DNA of 64,000 nucleotides from Amphimedon queenslandica (Eukaryota > Porifera > Demospongiae > Haplosclerida > Niphatidae), in contig NW_003546475.1 in the NCBI RefSeq assembly GCF_000090795.2, positions 10,609-74,608 of the forward strand, written 5' to 3'. Below, in pieces: positions 12,881-25,900 of this stretch; position 1 is the stretch's first letter, and each line of letters opens with the position of its first letter. The notes beneath the pieces are model-generated. The model had not been told where the DNA came from. It made no database searches and saw only the letters and a program-made list of their open reading frames with translations. The position numbers were made by a program, and so were the translations under genes.

Positions 12881-13408
12881 TTTATTAAGTATTAACTTCT
12901 TTATTTATGTTCCCTATTAGCTTTGTCTTGTTGGTTAAAAAAATTAAGTGCAGCCAATTCAGGGGAAGGATGGCCCAAAGTGACTGCCTTAATAAGAGAC
13001 ATGCAACCCTAGCTGATAATGCTGAGGCTGTGCAGGTCTAGCTGCAGAACTTTTTAAAAGGAAAATTAAAAACACCAGCAATTGTAAGCTGAAGTGTTAC
13101 ACAAGTTGTCATCTCATTTTAAAACTAAAGTTCCAGTATCAAAATTATTTTTATTGCAATGATCATTTTCCTTATTGAATCTGTGGATATTATTGATAGA
13201 GAATAAATACTTAGAAAGAGTAGGTGGTCAAAAGGACACTTATACATGTAGATACCTGACATAATAATTATAATGTGTTGTTATACTATTTTGACAAAGT
13301 ACAAAATTATTAGTAATGATGTTTTTAAAACAAACTGAAGTCTTTGTTAGTTGCACTCATTTCGTCAACAAATCTGCAACATGAAATTAACATCACTGGG
13401 CAATGTTG
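12881..13408. other. Spacer with nothing recognised
   Basis: AT-rich, no motif or coding pattern recognised on either strand. It would include the 3' UTR of the SPMIP11-like gene. Confidence 0.5.
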
Positions 13409-13857
13409 TTAGGCTAACCTTGTCATTTCACTGTTAACATGCACATGCTTCTCTCCCTTTGGCCAGTCTCTAGCATCATATTTCATCCACCAACCATATT
13501 GTTGTGAGGTAGTCATGGGGTACATGTAAATATCTGTTGGACCTACATTAAATTTTTAAGCATAAAATATGCAAGAAAAATTAACTTGCCTTTTGGATGA
13601 CGTTGGTGTTTCATTCTCTTCTCACTAAATAGCTTGTGTGATCCTTTGTATGGCAATGAAGAAGCATTCGGATTATACATTGAGTTCAAGCTTGGGATCT
13701 GGAATGTATCCTCCGGTCTAGCATGCTGATGTGGCGGGGTTGCTCTGTTAGTGGAAGGAGGAGTCTCTTCTTTAGTACCTGTTGCATTTTCGTTGGCAGT
13801 TTTTAATACTTTGATAGGATTTTGTGGTCCTAACTGAGTTACATTGAAGAAAGACAT
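13409..13857 (-). CDS. Small SPMIP11/TEX49-like ciliary microtubule inner protein
   Basis: Two exons, 13590-13857 and 13409-13542, giving 133 residues. The N-terminus MSFFNVTQLGPQNPIKVL and the C-terminal YPMTTSQQYGWWMKYD then NSEMTRLA resemble, from memory, vertebrate TEX49 (sperm microtubule inner protein 11): an FF-LG-QN start, a P-TT/D-AQ-W segment and an MTR near the end. The middle is Pro/Thr/His-rich and low in structure, usual for microtubule inner proteins. The frame closes only if a GC-AG intron is used: the donor reads AAAAG/GCAAGT and gives HPKG-PTDIY. The start is 89 bp from the TIMELESS ATG on the other strand, and two X-boxes lie between them. Another small ciliary family remains possible. 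Confidence 0.6.
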
Positions 13858-13868
13858 GTTTTCTAACG

Positions 13869-13882
13869 GTTGCTATGGTGAC
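13869..13882 (-). promoter_or_regulatory. RFX X-box, perfect match
   Basis: On the minus strand it reads GTCACCATAGCAAC, an exact fit to the RFX X-box consensus GTNRCC-AT-RGYAAC. It lies 12 bp upstream of the SPMIP11-like ATG. Confidence 0.75.
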
Positions 13883-13895
13883 CGTGAATAAACAG

Positions 13896-13909
13896 GTAAC
13901 TATAGCAAC
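13896..13909 (+). promoter_or_regulatory. Second X-box-like site
   Basis: GTAACTATAGCAAC differs from the X-box consensus by one base in the first half-site. It lies in the same 89-bp spacer, 13 bp from the first site. Confidence 0.6.
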
Positions 13910-13946
13910 AGGAGAAAGTCACGTGATCTTGGCGGCAACTGGCAAG

Positions 13947-16900
13947 ATGTCCTCGGAACTCGTTGCAACCTACAGTGCTTTGGGCACTAAGGATGGTGAC
14001 CAGTACTATAAAGGCCCAGAATGTTTAGGTAAGAAGGGATTGATGAATGAGAAGTTGATTCATTGAGTCTCCTTTTAGCTTGTGTAAAAGATCTTATTCG
14101 AGCCCTAAGATATGATGATGACCTTTGTGGAGTGCGTAGACACCTTGGGAAGGCTCGTATACTGCAGAAGGTAAGGAGGTCCTGGGGACATTTTTCTATA
14201 GACTTAATTATTAATTGTGATCAGATTTATTAATTTTGTTGACCATGGACTGCCAGGACTGGCATTACAGGGTTAAATTTAGAGTGGGCAGGGCAGTTAC
14301 CGTGTAAGTGTTTTTTTCTCAAAGGTTGCAAATTTTGCAGATTCCTTCCTGATTTTGTGAAATAAAATCCGCGAAAATCTATTTAATACCATACCCACAT
14401 GGCACGTGGTAGAATTTGGGAAATTAAGATTTGTGAATTGGAAATTTAGTAGGCTTGAGGAACTACCAGCATGTACAATGATGAACCTTTCTCCCTTACC
14501 ACTTGGACGTCTCCAGTTCCATTTCTGCCTACCCACAGTTTCTCAGGAACAGTGTGTGAGTTGGTCCACGTTTCAGTCTCTGTTACGTGTCATTTGACGA
14601 AGATACTGATGACACTGTTCAATTACCCAGGTTTGTACTTTTTTATCCTCTCTGTTCTTGTAACAGAACCCCATAGATTTAAGTAAGTTACTGAGAGTCA
14701 TTCGTCCACTGTCAAATATACCAGCTGACCTTGCTTTGTGTAGCACTGAATCTAGGGTAGGGTAGTTCCTGTTTAAGTAAGTATTATGAATGATTCTTCT
14801 GATGGCATCTGTTGAAGTCATCTGGATAAAGATGTACTCTGTCTTTGACAAATCTCTTCTCGAGACTCTAAGTCTCCCTCAGCTCTGTACTCCTTAGTGA
14901 CTCGTTTGACAGTGGATTCACTTACTCCAGCAGCAAGTGACATTCTAGCCACTACCTGGTCTCTTTTTATTGGTCATTGTTGCTCTCTCTCCCTCTCAAA
15001 AAGGTTCTAACATTATTGATAATTGTCTATTGACCGGAGGTCACTCTTGTACCTTTTTGAGACATGTTACTATAAAAACAGTTTTATTGAAAAAAATGAT
15101 AACACTTACCCAAGCAGCAGCTAGAACAATAATCAATAAATTCAGTTGCTATTAGCTGCAAGGCTTTATGGAACGCCATAGTGGACAAAAATCCTGATCA
15201 ATTATATAACAATGGAATTGCCTCATTAATGCATTGATTTCTTGATCAATTTTTCTATCGATTTTGCATGCATTGATTGATTTTGTGTCATCACGTGATG
15301 TAATTGCTCCGCCTATAGTAGGCATGTCTGCTACATTAAAATTAAAATTTGACATAACTTACACGTTGGACTCAATGAAATGGTTGCTGGTTTGCTCTTG
15401 TTGATACTTTTGGCTGGTAAGCATGTCCTTTCTCTTTATTTTTAAAGATTTTTCACTAATCAGGTGTGGTGCAGATGGCTTCGAAGGATACAGGTAATTC
15501 TAAAAGGGCCTCTCACATTTTAGACACGATACCAACTGAAGCAGGCATAGATGAGGACCCTCCTCCCATACCACCACCTATACCTAGTCCCTTTCCTACG
15601 ATTACAATATTGTCAGGTAATATATTGTTGCTGTGACTGATAACTTGAGAATAATGATAGAAGAATTGAAAAGAATGGAGAAAGAAAGAGAATTGAGACG
15701 CAGGGGGAAACCTTCGTTGCCTATTTTATCTGAAGAGCTGAGGAATTTATTGGAGCTTCAATTTTCTCAAGTTGACATACCAAAGTTATATGGATGCTCA
15801 ACTCGAACTACTCCCAAATGAATAATCCAGTATGGATTGGAGAGCCTCATTCAATATGATAACATTGTGATCCAGTTTGTGAGGCTAAGATTTCCTTCTG
15901 CTGGACAAAAAACACTGGAAGGTAACCTGAGATCACAGGGATATAGAATTCAAAGATGGAGGGGAATTTCATTATAATATTTTGCTGTAACAAATTTGTT
16001 CAATTGTGTTTATGTTTTCTTTTAATCTTAATGTAAATTAAATGAGTCCCAACAACAGAAGTGCATAAGGGTTAAAAACTATGGGCTGGTCGTGCAATTA
16101 ACTACAATAACTTGAGTATAATTATATCGAGTAAATGATTGAATAGGATGAATCAGATTGCCTTGCAAAAATGAAACTCCATAACATGGAGACAGAAAAC
16201 CACAAGAAAAATGATATAAACACAAGTGATCAAGTTCTTATTAAATGATGAATAATATGAATATTAACCAAATTGGAAGAGATGAACAACCTTAAGTCAG
16301 GGTTTTTCAAACCCCCCATGATGCTTCATTCCAAATGTGACCTTTGCTTTGAAGGACATGTAATCACTATGAATGGGTAATGTCAATGTGAGTGCACAAG
16401 TGGAAGAAGAAGGGAAGTCTTTATTGTGAAACGTCAGCGTTGGTGAAGAAGAAAAACCTAATGGTGGTATCGAGTCAACCCCACTAAAAAATATCAAAAT
16501 GTCTGCAAGTGTCAAGTGGTCAGGATCAGTGCTTTCTATAGCAAAAGCATAACAATAAAAGTTAAACATACAATATTACCTTCACACTCATTGAGAAGCC
16601 TGACAAAATACATATAAACTTCCTCTTCCCTACTTCTCATATTTGTCCCTAGATCAGTTGTGAATATGATATTTTTAAGCAAGTCTTGAATTTGTCTATT
16701 CAAAAGAGATAATCAAGTGTGTCACAAAAACCAAATTACCTGCAGTAAGCTTCTCGTTTCTTTTGATAAAAAATGGAGCAGCTACCTCTCGATTAGCTCT
16801 GACAATATCTAGAAAATGTATGGAAGACAATCCACGTTTAAACTGTTCTAGTTCAGTTATACACTGTAGTATAATGTATTGTAGAGCAATTGCCCTTTGA

Positions 16901-19900
16901 ATATCTTTCTTGTCTTGTGTGGACACAGAGGGGATCGGCTTGGTATATCCAGCATTAGCAATTATATCAAATGACTCCATTAATACCTGTTGCAATGATT
17001 TACTATCTTGTTCCATTTCAATCTAAAAGATATGGAATATGAAATTGAATCAATAATAAATACTTTTTGTAATAACATGTATGCCTCCTCATCTCCAACA
17101 GTACCAATATCCACCTCTAACTTGGAAATATCGTCACCACAAAGATAATCAAAAACACACTTGGCAAAAAAAGGATACCCCCACTACCCTGAGCTACCGA
17201 CATCACTAAAAGCATTCCAATCTTCAAAAATTTATTAGTCTGTTTAATATCAACCATAAACTTCATAAATAGTTGTGCAAGATATTTACCTGAATTCCAT
17301 ACATATTATGTCTAAATACATACGATCCATTTCGCCACACACACATTGTATCCTTAATGGTGGTAGCAAGTAGTCTAAAAAATTCCCTCCTTGGGCCACC
17401 ACCATCCTGTGCCTCCTCTCCTAAAAAGCTAATCTGAGCAAAAATGATAACTCTCAACATAGTGTGCATTACTTCCAATAGTTTATTGGGGGAAAATGCC
17501 CTTTTATCTATCCCGCAGAGAACTGATGAGAGCACATCACTTCTCCTCTAACAGCGAGAAATATATCTCATGTTCATCAGTAGAAGTGAGTCCTTGTAAG
17601 TGTTCAGCTATTTCAGTAACGCTTTCAAACACTTTACTTTGAGTATCATTAATAGGTGCAACTCAGTATAAAATCATAAAATACTTACACATTGTGGCAC
17701 TGAACTTCACTACCAGAAGCACTTATCTTTACTGCATAGTCAACCATAACCTCTTCTGTTACTGCAACATCATTGCCACAAGCCTAAAAAAATCGAATAG
17801 AATTACCAACCAGAAGCAACATACTTCAGTATCAATTTGTGAAGGCGAATTGTGCTCGGAGCACAACGGTGAATAACTTGGTGAGGAATCTACATCACTA
17901 AAATCATCAACATCATTATCAACAACCCTACCAAAAATTATCAGAATAATTAAACAAACAACATTTTTACTTACTGAAGTCCTTTACAACCAGCCACATG
18001 CTTCCTTAGCTCATTCATTGGAATTCTTTTGGTACATTTCAAGTAAACTTCAGTCACCTAGTATATTACAAAACACAAATGAATGACAATGATGCTAAAA
18101 CTCACTGCTGGGTGTTCATCAATGCTCAATTCAATATCTATGTTAGCCTGAATTTGCCTGATATAGACCCTTGCACTACTCAGCCTACTATGCAATAGTC
18201 GTAGAGAGTGACAGAAGGGAGACGGGATGACTTCGAGATCTCTTGTACACAGGATGCAGCGCATCAGCTCGAATCCCCCAGCATTTTGAGCGCATCAGCT
18301 CGAAGCCCCCAGCATTTTGAGATGGCTACAGCAGACTTGCGCAATATAGCCTGTCTTCTTGCTGAAATGACACAGCCATTTTGAACCTGCAGGAGTCTTG
18401 TGTATGATTACCACCACATCTATAACATGAATTATGTTGGGTAGTGCAACCTTTTGTGCTGCACAGCATGCACTGTAGCCTTAGGTGGGTGTTGGAGTTG
18501 AGTGGCATCCTTGTTGGCCATTTCCATACTTAGTGTGGTCTCTAATGCTGTCTTGTATGTTAGACTAGTATCCTGTAGCACTCTTTCTGAATAAGAAGGT
18601 CAGCAATGAGGCTGTTGAGTTATGACTTAATCTGATACTTTAATTCCCCATGGTTTAGACAAAAAGCATATTGAATCTCTAGGAGTGGCAGCAATTAAAA
18701 CTTTGACAGTATTGTGTTTTTTATAACTACTGTATGTTGCAGGAAAAATGCTGACTGTTTGATAAAATTTCAAAACAATCGATTATGCTAATAGCAGCAG
18801 CATAATGCTTCTTGAAACACTCTGGTAGGTTGGTTGTCTCGATCTGGCCAGATGATTATTTGCTTCAACTCCAAATGCATACAACAGCACCTTCATTATT
18901 CCCTTTGTGGAGCTCTTTGTAGGCATTATCTAACAACAGTATTGTGATACTAGGCATTGTGGAGTTGGGAGGAAGATTGAAAATGTAGCATTTATCTTAT
19001 CATAGTCTCCAGAGTATTTTTTGAACAAAAAATTTTCCAAAGATAGTAATCCTCCCACTGGAACTACCAGCACATCTCTCACTGTTGTGTAGGGAAAGGA
19101 GGAATGAAATGAATGAGCTTGACTAATATTCACATTGACACTGCCCCTTTCTGGCACTGAGAGGTTGACAAGTAGTTTGAATTTCTGAGATAGTTCTTCA
19201 GGATGAACTCAATTGGACTTGTATGATTGCCCACCAGATATTGCATCATGTATTCAAATTTCGTATATCATGTATGTACATCTACTTTGGCAAAGTTTTC
19301 GTGTATTTACTTGTATTGAACAATAATTTTCATGTATATAGTCTTTATTTCAAAGAAGATACAAAGGTTACATAATCAACGATTATGATGAATTGAATGT
19401 AAATAATAACAAAAATCATAATTCCAAGTTATCACTTAAATGTAAGTAGTTCCTAAATGCTACTGTTACTTAGCCTAGTCCTCCTTTGATTGCAGTATTA
19501 TGCCAGCTTTTGAGAACAACCTTTCCACTGGTGCAGGGTAAATGGAAAAACTCTTCATACATGTACTTCACAGTCACTGCCATGCTTTCTGATGAGTGGG
19601 TGTAGCTTCCTTAATTAATTAATAATTCGTCTAGTTCAATTATTTTCGTTATCGTGTAGCTACTTTTACATTATCGTGTATATACATGTATATACTTTTT
19701 ATTATGAATTTCGTGTAAATACATGAATTTCGTGTATACACGTGCAATGTCTGTTGCCCACCTGCTCTGACCTTGTCTAGAGTGTACCTGTCAACGGCTG
19801 ACACCAATGACAAGGCAGGTTTATTATTAGAGCTCACTGAATCTAGGGGTATCCCTATCCTGAAACCATAGGTGATTCCCCTCCTGAGCTAACCAGTTCA

Positions 19901-22900
19901 GATCTTGTCTGGAAGCAGACTGAGATATAGTTCGCACTCCTGCAATGGCAGAAAACCAGAGGCTTATGGGGGAAGTCTTTTAAGAGCACTTGGGCAGGCA
20001 CCACCTCCAGGGTGAAGAGGTTACTGATGAATCAGTAGTGGTCATCCTCTAAGTTAGCTGCATCAAGGAAAGAAAATTGATACAATAAGGAAGTCTGGCA
20101 GGACTAAAAGGTAAATTAGCAAAAATTATAATTAAAATAAAATTAGAAATTGATAAAATTGCCGAAATAGCATAGAGGCACCCGTACCCTAAATCAAAAA
20201 CTAATCACTCATACCCTATTCCTAATACTCAGTGATTACCCTCTCTGATTTAAGGAATAACAAGGTTTGTAGAGAAGCATTCCTTCCCTGTTCCTCTCTA
20301 TTTGAGAGAAGTTTTGCCTATTAATGTAGCATGATGGAGATGATACAATAACATAACAGTACAAAAAAGAAAAGCTGTATATGAATATATTCTGACACTA
20401 TGACAACTGAAGTTTGATGGGTGATTGCTAAGCTAATGCGTATTCTAAAGAGGTCCTTCTATCCGAAGGGCACATTGAACTTCAGTGGGAAGATTTCTCA
20501 TGTTGAACTTGCGCCTAACATCAGACAGTATCAGGCATAAAGAACCAGCCTCTGTACTAGTAATCGACCTGGAAACCGCTTATGAGATTCTTGGCCATGT
20601 TAGACACTTCTCTGATCACCCTTTTCAACGACTAGAACGAAATCTGCATAATACTTAGCACCACCTGGTTTATTGTTGCTCTAATTACGGCCAATTTCTG
20701 CACTGACTCTTCAGTCTTATCATGAGAGCCCTAAGGCTGCCACTATCATGGATTAAGATTAATATTTGCTTTTACATCACTCTGATACATTAATTGTTTA
20801 CAGTTTAATGTAATGTAACCAAACAGGAAGTATGAACTAGAAGTAATGTAAAACATTAAGGGGCGAGCCTGAGCTGCATTTTGCGCATTAAATTTTAGTA
20901 CTGAGCAAAAATTAATGGTTTTGTAGTAATTTTACCAAAAATTGGAAAAATTCATAAGTAGCTCTAATCATTGGAGTAATAAGTAAACTAAATTGAGTTA
21001 AGTGGTGGTAACATTTTTCACAATGTTATTGGAGTCATGAGTAAGTTTAACTTATCAATATTTAGTAGTTTTTCAGTCAGTGATTCTCCCATTACATTTC
21101 TTGTCATTGTTTTTAGTTGTTCATTATATGCTGTTAATTGCCAGTTCTTTCTGGTAGAGCTAGTAATTAGACGTTGTTGTCTCTGTAGCTGTTGCTCTCT
21201 TTCCTTATGAGCCTCTCGACAAGCCCCATCCTTGACTCTCCTTTTAGCTAGTCGAGCTTCTCTCTGTTGAGGCATCTCGTTCCTCCTTTGCTCTCTGTCA
21301 CGTTCATTGTGAAAAGCCTCTTCTCTTCTTTGCTACTGCTACTTCCTTGAAAGCTGCTCATAGCTGATAAGAAGTAACAACAATTATGAATAAGACAATG
21401 GTTTCCTTCTTAAGAGTATTCTGACTATTTTCGCTTTTTAGTTTTTACTACTAACATGTGTTGCAATAAACCGTATATGATGGAAAAAACAATAAAAGCA
21501 ATTATTCTTTAAAGTACCGCATTATTTTGAATGCACTAATAAATAGGGGTGACATATGAGGACAGACAGACAGAAGGGGTGTGACTGAAAGTACTGCTAG
21601 AGTGGGGCGAGCTCAGGCTCGCCCCAATAATGATGACTTGCAACCCACAATGCTATTGTAAGGTTCATTGGCTATAATTTAATGTTTGAATCTACTGATA
21701 GAGTGTAGTTGATTGGAATCTACAATGTACATATGCAATATAATTTTTGGAGGGACATTACAGATTAAGATTGATCTTGAACTTGGTGCACCCAATGATT
21801 GCTGAGGGGCCCCACGTGCCAGACATACATGGGTAAGTTTTCAAGCCTCTTGAATGCTTACAGTTTTCCTTATTGGACCTCCTACAGGCCTCTGCTGCTT
21901 GTCTAGCTTCTTTTCCAGGCCTAGGAGGCTCACCTGCAACACACAAGATGACTGTGGGTGATCAGCCCTGTTGCATAACTAACATGAGAGCTTCGCCCAG
22001 AAAACATTGTGGATGGAGGCTAGTAGGGAGGGGGAGATCTCTCTAGAGGATTTATGCTGGCAAAAGAGCTAGTTGTAGGTTTGCCAGCCCCAACCTCTTT
22101 GCCTTTGAGCTAGATGGATTGTGATTTGAGCATAAGCTGCTAGATCCTTAGCACGCTTGTCTGTAGTCGAGATTGAAAGTAGGCTAAGAAAGTAGCTAGT
22201 GGGTCATCCACCTCCCTCAGCTTTGCAGGTGAGTTCCCAGCTAAGTTAGCTCCTACATCTGATGATTGTAGCTTCAAAGCAGCATTGTCAGGCATGAGTT
22301 CTTTGATCTCAACAAACATGCAAGATTTAATTCTTTCTGCCACTTTCCCCGGAACCAGTGGGAAGGACCAAGAGACTGTCACTTGAGCTGGTATACACGT
22401 AGCTACTTCCCCAGAGTCGAGGGAAGATGAATGAAGAGATATACCGTTTATCAATGACACTCCCAGCAGGGAGACACTGACTGAGGGTATTTTAAGGGTA
22501 GAGGATATAGCAATAACAGGTGATATAGAGCCTGTGTGCAAAATAAGAGAGGAATGGAAAGAGAAGAAATGTTGAAGAGTAGTTTGAGCCAGGCCTGGTA
22601 ATGTATGTGGGGCATGCTTAGCATGTGAAACCATAGAAAGGTGTGGAACAACCCAGCTGCCAAATGTCCCGCCAAATTTATAAATTCAAACTACTACACA
22701 GCAGATGATTGAAAACTAACTGTTAGCATTGCCTTTTATAAGACATGAAGAAAATAAATAAGCATTAGATATAAAGGTATCTTGTACTATTAGCTGATGG
22801 GATAAAGAACAGTGAATGCATAGCAATTACCTCTTGCAGCAGCAATAGGAATAGGAATGATTGCAGGAGTAGGTGGAATGGCTTCAGATATAGCACAAGA

Positions 22901-25900
22901 AACAGCAGCTTTGAGGCCTGGATCCAGAAGGACCGGTAGATACTGGAGGAGTAACCATCTATCAAGCTAAGATGCTATTGTCACTACTAAGACAAACTTT
23001 AAGTGAAAAGGTAGAAATGAACTCTGAGTATTCATAGTAAACACTATCATTATACATATAGATAGAACGATCAACTGGCACAAGTTGCAACTGTTGTACT
23101 AAAAGTTCTTGCTGGACTCCCTTAAAACAAAATAAAGTGTAAGATAAAAGAAAACAGCGTGCTGCAAGACTGTTCAAGTTGAATATAATCCCATCGAACC
23201 AGAATCCCAAAACGATTGTTCCACTTCTTTTGATATAGCCTCTGCCTTCTTTACTGTCACTCCCACTCCATGACATTTGCACCTCACTATTGATTGTGTC
23301 TCATGTATGATTGCGATCCCTGGACGTGACAGTCGTTTCCATACACCCCTCGAGCTCAGTGCTGTTAAATGTGATATATCCCTCGCTGGGATGTTATTAC
23401 ATATACATACATGTACGTATGCCACCCAGGAATGGAGTAGGGATGTCAGACACCATGTGGACTACCTCTATGCTGGTATTCAAATCTTAACTAATAGTCT
23501 TTAGCTTTCAAAATACCCTTATAAAAAACTTCCGTGAATTTTAAGACATGATTGCATGTAAAAAACCAATTAGCAAGACACGGATTAGTCCTTATAATGT
23601 TTGTTCAACCATGTTATTGAATATTTGTTTTTGCTTACTTCTCCACCTTCAATTTTATGTTGCACCTCTGTTGTCAGGACTGAATTAGAAGCTTCCATCA
23701 TAATATCTCGCATGGCTTCTTCTGTTGTTATGATAGAAATCCTAACAAATCCAACTTCAGATTACTGCCAATATATGTATTCATGACAGAATCTGGAACA
23801 AAGAACTTAGGTGGATTAAACTCCGGCCACGCATCTTTAAGCTTTATACCAAATTCTGGTTTACTTTTTTGTTCAAGTCCATTATAATACATGAATGCTG
23901 GCAAGGTGGAATTTCTTGCAGCTATCATATGATCAAAGTGGTAAACATGCATCCCAGGTTTGAGTCTTTTGTGGCGTTATGACCTCCTGCAATGGTACAT
24001 GGTGTAAGTATACACTAGGCAAAACACATAATGAGATCTTGTCTCCGACATTTGTGTCAATAACAGGAATTTCCAGTATTGCTGGATAGAATAAATCCAC
24101 AAGACAAAAGATTTAGTAAAATTTAAGTAATCAAATTTAAATTAGAGTATCTCCATACAGAGGCAGGTCTTGTTTATTTTATTAAATTAATTGACTATCA
24201 CTAGCATTAACTGAACATTATGGGAAAGTATGAATCAATATTTAGAGTGGTTATAAGGGTTTAATGTACAACCAGGGGTCAGTACTGTAATACAAAATGA
24301 GTACTATTAGTAGGATCCTTAACCCCCAAAAATTAGCCAATTCAGGCTGCTATAGATCATGTAAAAGAACAGTTGGTAGCCCTAATGTGTCCACAATTGC
24401 AATTAGTCTTCTCTTCTGTTTAAACCCAAAATTGATAAGTTCCACAAATAGTTTTGCCAAAATGTAACGTTGTTGGTAAATGGCTCACTATTTTGAACTA
24501 TGTCTTGTAAGTCATCAACTATTTGCTGTTGATCATGAGGATTTTGCTTTATAAATATGCGCCCTGTTTCCAAAGCTCGATGACGCATTATAGTGTTCAA
24601 AGTAAAATATCTATGGTAAGGTAAAAATTAGTATAACTTTATTTTAGCAAAGGTACACCTAAAACATAGGTGTTATTTAAAGTAGTTAGCAACTCCAATT
24701 TTACGTAATCTGGATGTAAGATAACCAGTTGCTCCAGTAGGAAAAAGTGTGAGAAAAGCACAGGTTATATGTGATGAGAATGAAAAAATATGCACATGGA
24801 AAAAAATACAAAGTTGTTATAATGAATTAGTTCAATATTTTGAAGATGAGAATGATCAAGAAAATGGTAATGGATGTAAGAATATTGTTGTGAATGATAA
24901 ATATGTACAGTTTGATATATTAGATTCTCCATTATTTATTCTATACTCTTCTCTAACTTTTGCCTTTTCAGGTTGAGATAATTTTCTCCAAATTGCTAAT
25001 TGTTCAGCTTTACGTCGGGCTTCTTTACTTGCAGGATCGTCACTTTTAAGTGGTTCTTGAAATTTAGGATCGCCTTCCAATTTGTCTTTATATGTAATCA
25101 AACCCTTCTTACGAAAATCATCATCAGTCATCCATTTATATTTAAAATATTGCATATTATTATTAACCTTAGCAATAGCATCTTCTTCTGAAGAAGAAGA
25201 TTTACTATCTTGTCTACTTGGTGCTAATGCAGCACCATCAAATTTACGTTCGCCTCGTACTGTACATTTATTTCCCGCTAAACTCTCAATATCTTTTTTA
25301 AAACTTTCTAATCTATTTTCCATAATTTCAATTATTGAAGTATGCGTCTTAGCAATTTCAAGTCCTAGAGTTTCACTATATTCCTTATGAAGCATCTTCA
25401 TAATTCCTTCGACAGTTGAATCAATATCAGAAAATTTTTCTTCTAAATTTTCAATAACTATATTTTCTATTTTATCTTTTACTAAATTTATTTTTTCATC
25501 AACCATAATTTCTAAACTATCTTTTACTTGATCCATATGCCTAGTAATGTATACCCTTTGTTGTGAATTTTTTTAATTGGCTGATTTCCTATAGTTTTAG
25601 GCCAACAAAGTGACACTTATAATCGATAATTTCAGTGACTGACTTAGGAAGAAATGTACTGGATAAGTTTGCTTGTAAAGGACTTCATTTCCCAATATTG
25701 GATCAATGTTCATGCATGTCTTTTGATGCTGTAAATGTCATTGATTTATACTTCGTAACTCATCATGATCTGGAGGGAGTGTCGATATGTTTTGGTCTAT
25801 AGTTACATCACTGTAGTAAACATTATTAGCCACCAAATAGTGCAACGCATGAAGAACTATAGAACGACTGACACGAAAGCCCTTGTGTTATCTTGTAGAA

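Noticed and set aside
22765-24100. Coding-like fragments on the minus strand (for example [20 protein letters not shown] near 23330)
   Set aside because: Too broken and too short to assign; could be element debris, so left unannotated.
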